Below, piece after piece: positions 5,485-9,477 of a stretch of DNA of 9,477 nt (its first letter is position 1; each line of letters begins with the position of its first letter). Under the pieces are notes generated by a model, which saw only the letters and a program-made list of their open reading frames with translations, had not been told where the DNA came from and searched no databases. Source of the stretch: an uncultured Oscillospiraceae bacterium (GTDB taxonomy: Bacteria > Bacillota > Clostridia > Oscillospirales > Acutalibacteraceae); the NCBI GenBank assembly GCA_900549945.1, contig URQJ01000066.1, positions 1 to 9,477 on the forward strand, written 5' to 3'. A program made the position numbers and the translations under genes.

Positions 5485-5961
5485 ATGCCGAAAGAAAGCA
5501 TTGGGCATGCGCTGCACGCACTGAACAGCAAGACGCACCGGTTCATCGACACCTACTTGCACAAGCGGGAAAACGACCAGCTCACTGGCGCAAACACGTG
5601 GGTGATCCACTTCATCGCCGAGCACCGCGGCTCGCCCGTCTACCTGCGCGACGTGGAGCGCCACTTCGGCGTAACGCGCTCCACGGCCTCGAAGGTCGTG
5701 GACCTGCTCGTGCGCAAGGGCTTTGTGGAGCGCCACATCGGGGAAACCGATTCGCGCCTGCGCCGCCTGACGCTCACAAAGCAGGCCGAGGATCTGCTGC
5801 AAACCATCAACGAGGACCACGAAATGCTGGAAAGCGTGCTGACGCGCGGCTTCACGGCAAACGAGGTGCGCACGCTGCACGCCTATTTGCAGCGCATGCA
5901 GAATAACATCGACACCGCCGCGCTGGAGCGGCAGAAAACACAGAAGGAGGGTCGGGCTTGA
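5485..5961 (+). CDS. MarR family winged-helix transcriptional regulator
   Basis: 158 residues, normal for MarR (about 140-160). It should act as a dimer that represses its own operon until a small molecule releases it. Helices at about 5-28 and 111-140 would form the dimer interface; the winged helix spans about 52-100, with VYLRDVERHFGVTRSTASKV containing the helix-turn-helix (recognition helix about 64-75). The wing holds the family-typical DSRLRRLTLT block (Asp89, Arg91, Arg94). The C-terminal tail (about 145-158) is charged. The ATG at 5485 has AAAGGA (5469-5474) 10 nt upstream. The stop overlaps the TTG start of the first ABC gene by 4 nt, so repressor and exporter are translationally coupled. 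Confidence 0.93.
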   Translation: MPKESIGHALHALNSKTHRFIDTYLHKRENDQLTGANTWVIHFIAEHRGSPVYLRDVERHFGVTRSTASKVVDLLVRKGFVERHIGETDSRLRRLTLTKQAEDLLQTINEDHEMLESVLTRGFTANEVRTLHAYLQRMQNNIDTAALERQKTQKEGRA

Positions 5962-7718
5962 TCCAGAAACTGATGCGGAGCATCCGCGAACAGAAAAAAA
6001 GCTCCATCCTCGCCATGGTCACGATCAGCGGCGAGGTCGTTTTTGAGGTCATCATCCCCATTCTGATGGCCAACCTGATCGATTACGGCATCGACGCCGG
6101 CAACATGCCCTACGTCGCCAAAATGGGGCTCATCCTGCTGCTCTCGGCGGCGGGCCAGCTTCTGTGCGGCGTGATCTCAGGCAAATTTGCCGCCGAGGCC
6201 TCGAGCGGCTTCGCGCGGAACCTGCGCCACGACATGTTCTACAAGGTGCAGACCTTCTCGTTCTCGAACATTGATAAGTTTTCGACGGCGAGCATCGTCA
6301 CCCGCCTGACGACCGACGTGACGAACCTGCAGAATACATACCAGATGATCATCCGCATGGCGGTGCGCAGCCCGCTGATGATGGTCTTTTCTCTCGTCGC
6401 GGCGTTCTCGATCGACGCGCAGCTCTCTCTGATCTTCCTCGCGATCATCCCGGTGCTCGCGTTCGGCCTTTACTTCATTATGACGCGGACGCACCCGATC
6501 TTCGAGCGCGTTTTCCGCACGTATGACCACCTCAACGGCGTCGTGCAGGAAAACCTGCACGGCATCCGCGTCGTCAAATCTTTCGTGCGCGAGGACCACG
6601 AGGAGCAGAAATTCAACGCGATCTCCGAGCGCATCTACAAGGACTTCAAAAAGGCGGAGCAGCAGCTCGCTTGGAACGCCCCGCTGATGCAGCTTTGCAT
6701 GTACGCCGCAATCATCCTGATCTCGTGGTTCGGCGCGCGCGCCATCGTGGCCTGCGGCGGCGACGCGGCACTCGGCCTTTCGACCGGCGAGCTTCTGAGC
6801 CTGATCTCTTACGCGACGCAGATCCTCATGAGCCTGATGGGCCTCTCGATGATCTTCGTCATGATCACGATGTCCCGCACCTCGGGCGAGCGCGCCGTCG
6901 AGCTGCTCGACGAGACACCGGACATCACGACGCCTGAAAACGCCGTCACCCATGTTGAGGACGGCGGCATCGTATTCGACAACGTGCGGTTCAGCTACCA
7001 CAAAAACAACGGCAAGCCCGTTTTGAGCGACATTAATCTGACGATCCCGGCCGGCGCGACGGTCGGCATCATCGGCGGCACCGGCTCCTCGAAATCGAGC
7101 CTTGTGCAGCTCATCCCCCGCCTGTATGACGTGACGGAGGGCTGCGTGAAGGTCGGCGGCGTCGATGTGCGCCGCTACGATCTCGACACGCTGCGCGGCG
7201 CGGTCGCGATGGTCCTGCAGAAAAACGAGCTGTTCTCCGGCACGATCAAGGAAAACCTGCGCTGGGGCAGCGAACACGCAACGGATGAGGAGCTTATCCA
7301 CGCCTGCAAGCTCGCGCAGGCGGACGACTTTGTCCGCGCCTTCCCGCAGGGCTACGACACCTATATCGAGCAGGGCGGCACCAACGTCTCCGGCGGCCAG
7401 AAGCAGCGCCTATGTATCGCGCGCGCTCTGCTGAAAAAGCCGAAGATCCTGATTCTCGACGACTCGACGAGCGCCGTCGACACGCGCACCGACGCGCTGA
7501 TCCGTCAGGCGTTCCGCGAATTCATCCCCGAAACGACAAAGATCATCATCGCGCAGCGCATCACCTCGGTGCAGGACGCCGACATGATCCTCGTGCTCGA
7601 CGACGGCAAGATCGTGGACTGCGGCGCGCACGACGAACTGCTGAAATCCAGCCCGATCTACCGCGAGGTTTACGAATCCCAGACGAAAGGAGACGACGAC
7701 AATGCCCCCACGTCCTAA
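5958..7718 (+). CDS. ABC exporter half-transporter with degenerate ATPase site (BmrC/TM287-like subunit)
   Basis: 586 residues, full length. TTG start with AAGGAGG (5944-5950) 7 nt upstream. The membrane domain has six helices (about 15-45, 53-78, 135-152, 156-176, 242-262, 277-303), and the nucleotide-binding domain runs about 338-575. Walker A is GGTGSSKS (373-380), Q-loop Gln421, signature VSGGQ (477-481), Walker B ILILD with Asp501. The catalytic Glu is replaced by Asp502 (DDSTSAVD) and the switch His by Gln533 (IIIAQR). These are the known marks of the non-hydrolysing site in heterodimeric exporters such as BmrC and TM287. It pairs with the next gene, whose start it overlaps by 17 nt. 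The substrate is probably a drug or hydrophobic toxin, judged only from the MarR partner. Walker A with Ser in place of the last Gly is common in this branch. Confidence 0.94.
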   Translation: MIQKLMRSIREQKKSSILAMVTISGEVVFEVIIPILMANLIDYGIDAGNMPYVAKMGLILLLSAAGQLLCGVISGKFAAEASSGFARNLRHDMFYKVQTFSFSNIDKFSTASIVTRLTTDVTNLQNTYQMIIRMAVRSPLMMVFSLVAAFSIDAQLSLIFLAIIPVLAFGLYFIMTRTHPIFERVFRTYDHLNGVVQENLHGIRVVKSFVREDHEEQKFNAISERIYKDFKKAEQQLAWNAPLMQLCMYAAIILISWFGARAIVACGGDAALGLSTGELLSLISYATQILMSLMGLSMIFVMITMSRTSGERAVELLDETPDITTPENAVTHVEDGGIVFDNVRFSYHKNNGKPVLSDINLTIPAGATVGIIGGTGSSKSSLVQLIPRLYDVTEGCVKVGGVDVRRYDLDTLRGAVAMVLQKNELFSGTIKENLRWGSEHATDEELIHACKLAQADDFVRAFPQGYDTYIEQGGTNVSGGQKQRLCIARALLKKPKILILDDSTSAVDTRTDALIRQAFREFIPETTKIIIAQRITSVQDADMILVLDDGKIVDCGAHDELLKSSPIYREVYESQTKGDDDNAPTS

Positions 7719-9477
7719 TGGCCCGCGGCTTTCGATGAAGGAAAGCCTGCAGCAGCTCGATAAAAAGACCTTAAAGCGGCTGCTTTCCTATATGAAGGCC
7801 TACCGCTTCCAGCTCATCCTCGTATTCGTCTGCATCGCGGTCAGCGCCTTTGCAAGCGTCATGTCCTCGCTGTTTCTGCAGCAGCTGATCGACGATTACA
7901 TCGCGCCGCTCCTGCTCGAATCGGCGCCGGTCTTTACCGGCCTGCTCTTCGCGCTCGGGCAGATGGCCGTCATCTATCTCATCGGCGCGTTTGCCTCCCT
8001 GCTCTACAACCGCATTATGGCGGTCGTCTCGCAGGGCACGCTCAAGTCGATCCGCGACGACATGTTCGCCCACATGCAGACGCTGCCCATCAAATATTTC
8101 GACACGCACACGCACGGCGACATCATGAGCCACTACACAAACGACACCGACACGCTGCGCCAGATGATCTCCCAGAGCATCCCGCAGACGATCTCCTCGG
8201 TCTTTTCGGTCGTCGCCGTCTTTTTCTCAATGCTCTCCCTCAGCGTCTGGCTTACGGCCTTCGTCATCGTCTTTCTGCTTTTGATGTTCAAGGTCATCGG
8301 CAAGGTCACGGCGAAGAGCGGCCGCTATTTCGTGCGCCAGCAGCAGTCGCTCGGCTCGGTCAACGGCTACGTGGAGGAAATGATCAACGGCCAGAAAGTC
8401 GTCAAGGTTTTCTGCCACGAGGATAAAGCCAAGGAAGCCTTTGACGAACGGAACGAGGAGCTCTTCGGCAATGCCGCGGAGGCCAACAAGTTTTCGAACG
8501 TCCTCGGCCCAATCATGAACGCGCTCGGCTACGCCTTATACGTGCTGATCGCCGTGCTCGGCGGCCTCATGGCCCTTTCCGGCACGCCGAATCTCGTGCT
8601 CACCGGCATGGATGTGATGACGCTCGGCGCGATCGCCTCCTTCCTCCAGCTCTCGCGCAGCTTTGTGCAGCCGATCAGTCAGGTGACGCAGCAGATCTCG
8701 TCGATCATCATGGCAATGGCCGGCGCCTCCCGTATCTTTGCGCTGCTCGACGAGGAAAGCGAGCAGGACGAGGGCTATGTGACGCTCGTCAACGCGGAAA
8801 GGCGCGGCGATACGCTTGTCGAGGCCGAAAAGCACACCGGCCTCTGGGCGTGGAAGCACCCGCACAGCGACGGAACCGTAACCTACACCGAGCTTACCGG
8901 CCGTGTGGAGCTCAACGGGGTGGATTTCGGCTACGTGCCCGACAAGATCGTGCTGCACGACGTTTCTCTCTACGCGAAGCCGGGCCAGAAAATTGCCTTC
9001 GTCGGCGCGACCGGCGCAGGCAAGACGACGATCACGAACCTCATCAACCGCTTCTACGATATCCAGAGCGGGACCATCACCATCGACGGCGTTGATATCT
9101 GCCATATTAAGCGGGACGAGCTGCGCCGCCATATCGCCATGGTGCTTCAGGATACCCACCTGTTTACGGGAACGGTCATGGAAAATATCCGGTACGGAAG
9201 GCTTGATGCCACCGACGAGGAGGTCATTCAGGCAGCGAAGATGGCATCTGCCCATTCCTTTATCATGCGGCTTCCCAAGGGCTATGATACGGTACTGGAA
9301 AGCGACGGAGCCAATCTGAGCCAGGGCCAGCGCCAGCTTTTAAACATCGCCCGGGCGGCGGTCTCCAGGGCTCCCATCCTGATCCTGGACGAGGCCTCAA
9401 GCTCCGTGGATACCAGGACAGAGAAGCACATCGAGCGGGGCATGGACCGGCTCATGGCGGACCGGACCACCTTTGTC
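7702..9477 (+). CDS. ABC exporter half-transporter with canonical ATPase residues (BmrD/TM288-like subunit), 3' end missing
   Basis: 592 codons are present, and the frame runs off the window; about 30-50 residues including the switch His are missing. ATG 7702 has AAAGGAG (7686-7692) upstream. Membrane helices at about 36-58, 80-103, 157-180, 182-200, 268-290 and 305-325. A polar insert of about 45 residues (353-399, containing TGLWAWKHPHSDGT) separates the membrane and ATPase domains, a known feature of this clostridial branch. Walker A GATGAGKT (435-442), Q-loop Gln483, signature NLSQGQ (538-543) with Gln for the first Gly, Walker B LILDE with Asp563 and intact catalytic Glu564. The altered signature faces the degenerate Walker site of the partner, so the pair has one active and one inactive ATP site. 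From about 9060 codon use changes sharply, so the last 140 codons may come from another genome. Confidence 0.93.
   Translation, partial: MPPRPNGPRLSMKESLQQLDKKTLKRLLSYMKAYRFQLILVFVCIAVSAFASVMSSLFLQQLIDDYIAPLLLESAPVFTGLLFALGQMAVIYLIGAFASLLYNRIMAVVSQGTLKSIRDDMFAHMQTLPIKYFDTHTHGDIMSHYTNDTDTLRQMISQSIPQTISSVFSVVAVFFSMLSLSVWLTAFVIVFLLLMFKVIGKVTAKSGRYFVRQQQSLGSVNGYVEEMINGQKVVKVFCHEDKAKEAFDERNEELFGNAAEANKFSNVLGPIMNALGYALYVLIAVLGGLMALSGTPNLVLTGMDVMTLGAIASFLQLSRSFVQPISQVTQQISSIIMAMAGASRIFALLDEESEQDEGYVTLVNAERRGDTLVEAEKHTGLWAWKHPHSDGTVTYTELTGRVELNGVDFGYVPDKIVLHDVSLYAKPGQKIAFVGATGAGKTTITNLINRFYDIQSGTITIDGVDICHIKRDELRRHIAMVLQDTHLFTGTVMENIRYGRLDATDEEVIQAAKMASAHSFIMRLPKGYDTVLESDGANLSQGQRQLLNIARAAVSRAPILILDEASSSVDTRTEKHIERGMDRLMADRTTFV

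Noticed and set aside
7074..7097. Walker A of subunit A (GGTGSSKS) as a loss-of-function change.
   Set aside because: Ser at this position is common in this exporter branch and leaves the Lys and Ser ligands intact; only the Asp502 and Gln533 changes mark the degenerate site.
6177..7301. Long minus-strand frame inside the first ABC gene, with similar ones at 7771-8133 and 8536-9255.
   Set aside because: Antisense to conserved Walker, Q-loop and signature motifs, and Arg/Asp/His-rich as typical for mirrored GC-rich codons.
8758..8898. Polar insert between the domains of subunit B as a foreign insertion.
   Set aside because: The same TGLWAWKHP-type linker is, to my knowledge, usual in clostridial members of this subunit.
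1..9477. tRNA, rRNA, CRISPR array, insertion sequence, toxin-antitoxin or phage-defence system.
   Set aside because: No tRNA-like T-loop, no regularly spaced repeats, no transposase and no defence domain were found on reading both strands; the window is ordinary chromosomal content apart from the joins described.

Overview
The window looks like one assembled contig from a GC-rich (roughly 60 %) Gram-positive, spore-forming Clostridia member, most likely an uncultured gut Oscillospiraceae/Ruminococcaceae relative. The basis is the presence of endospore genes (ylbJ, yqfC, yqfD), strong AGGAGG-type ribosome sites, TGnTATAAT-type extended -10 promoters, a GAPDH with the clostridial AASCTTNC active-site context, and a MarR plus two-subunit ABC exporter operon typical of gut Firmicutes. 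This taxonomic reading is inference; no marker gene is present.

Layout. Bases 1-15 are not biological: they match the 3' end of the Illumina TruSeq read-1 adapter. Bases 16-244 (minus) hold the N-terminus of a YlbJ-like sporulation membrane protein, cut off by the adapter. It is divergent from yqfC (332-577, plus), and the gap carries what looks like a back-to-back pair of SigE promoters sharing the same bases. yqfC overlaps an ORF (574-1101) that starts as YqfD and ends as AzlC, an in-frame chimera joined near 844-880. AzlD (1091-1411) and terminators follow.

Bases 1511-5227 carry four minus-strand genes read toward the azlD terminator: an eight-TM membrane protein of unknown function, NAD-type GAPDH (gap), a small MazG-like pyrophosphohydrolase and an aldo/keto reductase with a C-terminal dicluster ferredoxin-like domain. 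Three of them have visible SigA-type promoters of their own.

Bases 5228-5484 form a divergent control region with a perfect-consensus SigA promoter, two dyads suited to a MarR repressor, and an 18-codon leader ORF. Downstream (5485-9477, plus) lies a tightly overlapped operon: marR, ABC exporter subunit A and ABC exporter subunit B (3' end missing). Subunit A has the degenerate catalytic residues (Asp for Glu after Walker B, Gln for His in the switch), and subunit B has the degenerate signature (LSQGQ). Together they make an asymmetric heterodimeric exporter of the BmrCD/TM287-288 type, probably repressed by the MarR protein and induced by a drug-like ligand.

I see no new defence or mobile system. 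The most valuable points are three signs that the contig is not clean (adapter at the start, yqfD/azlC chimera, abrupt codon-usage change at about 9060), the shared divergent SigE promoter, and the dense regulatory leader in front of marR.
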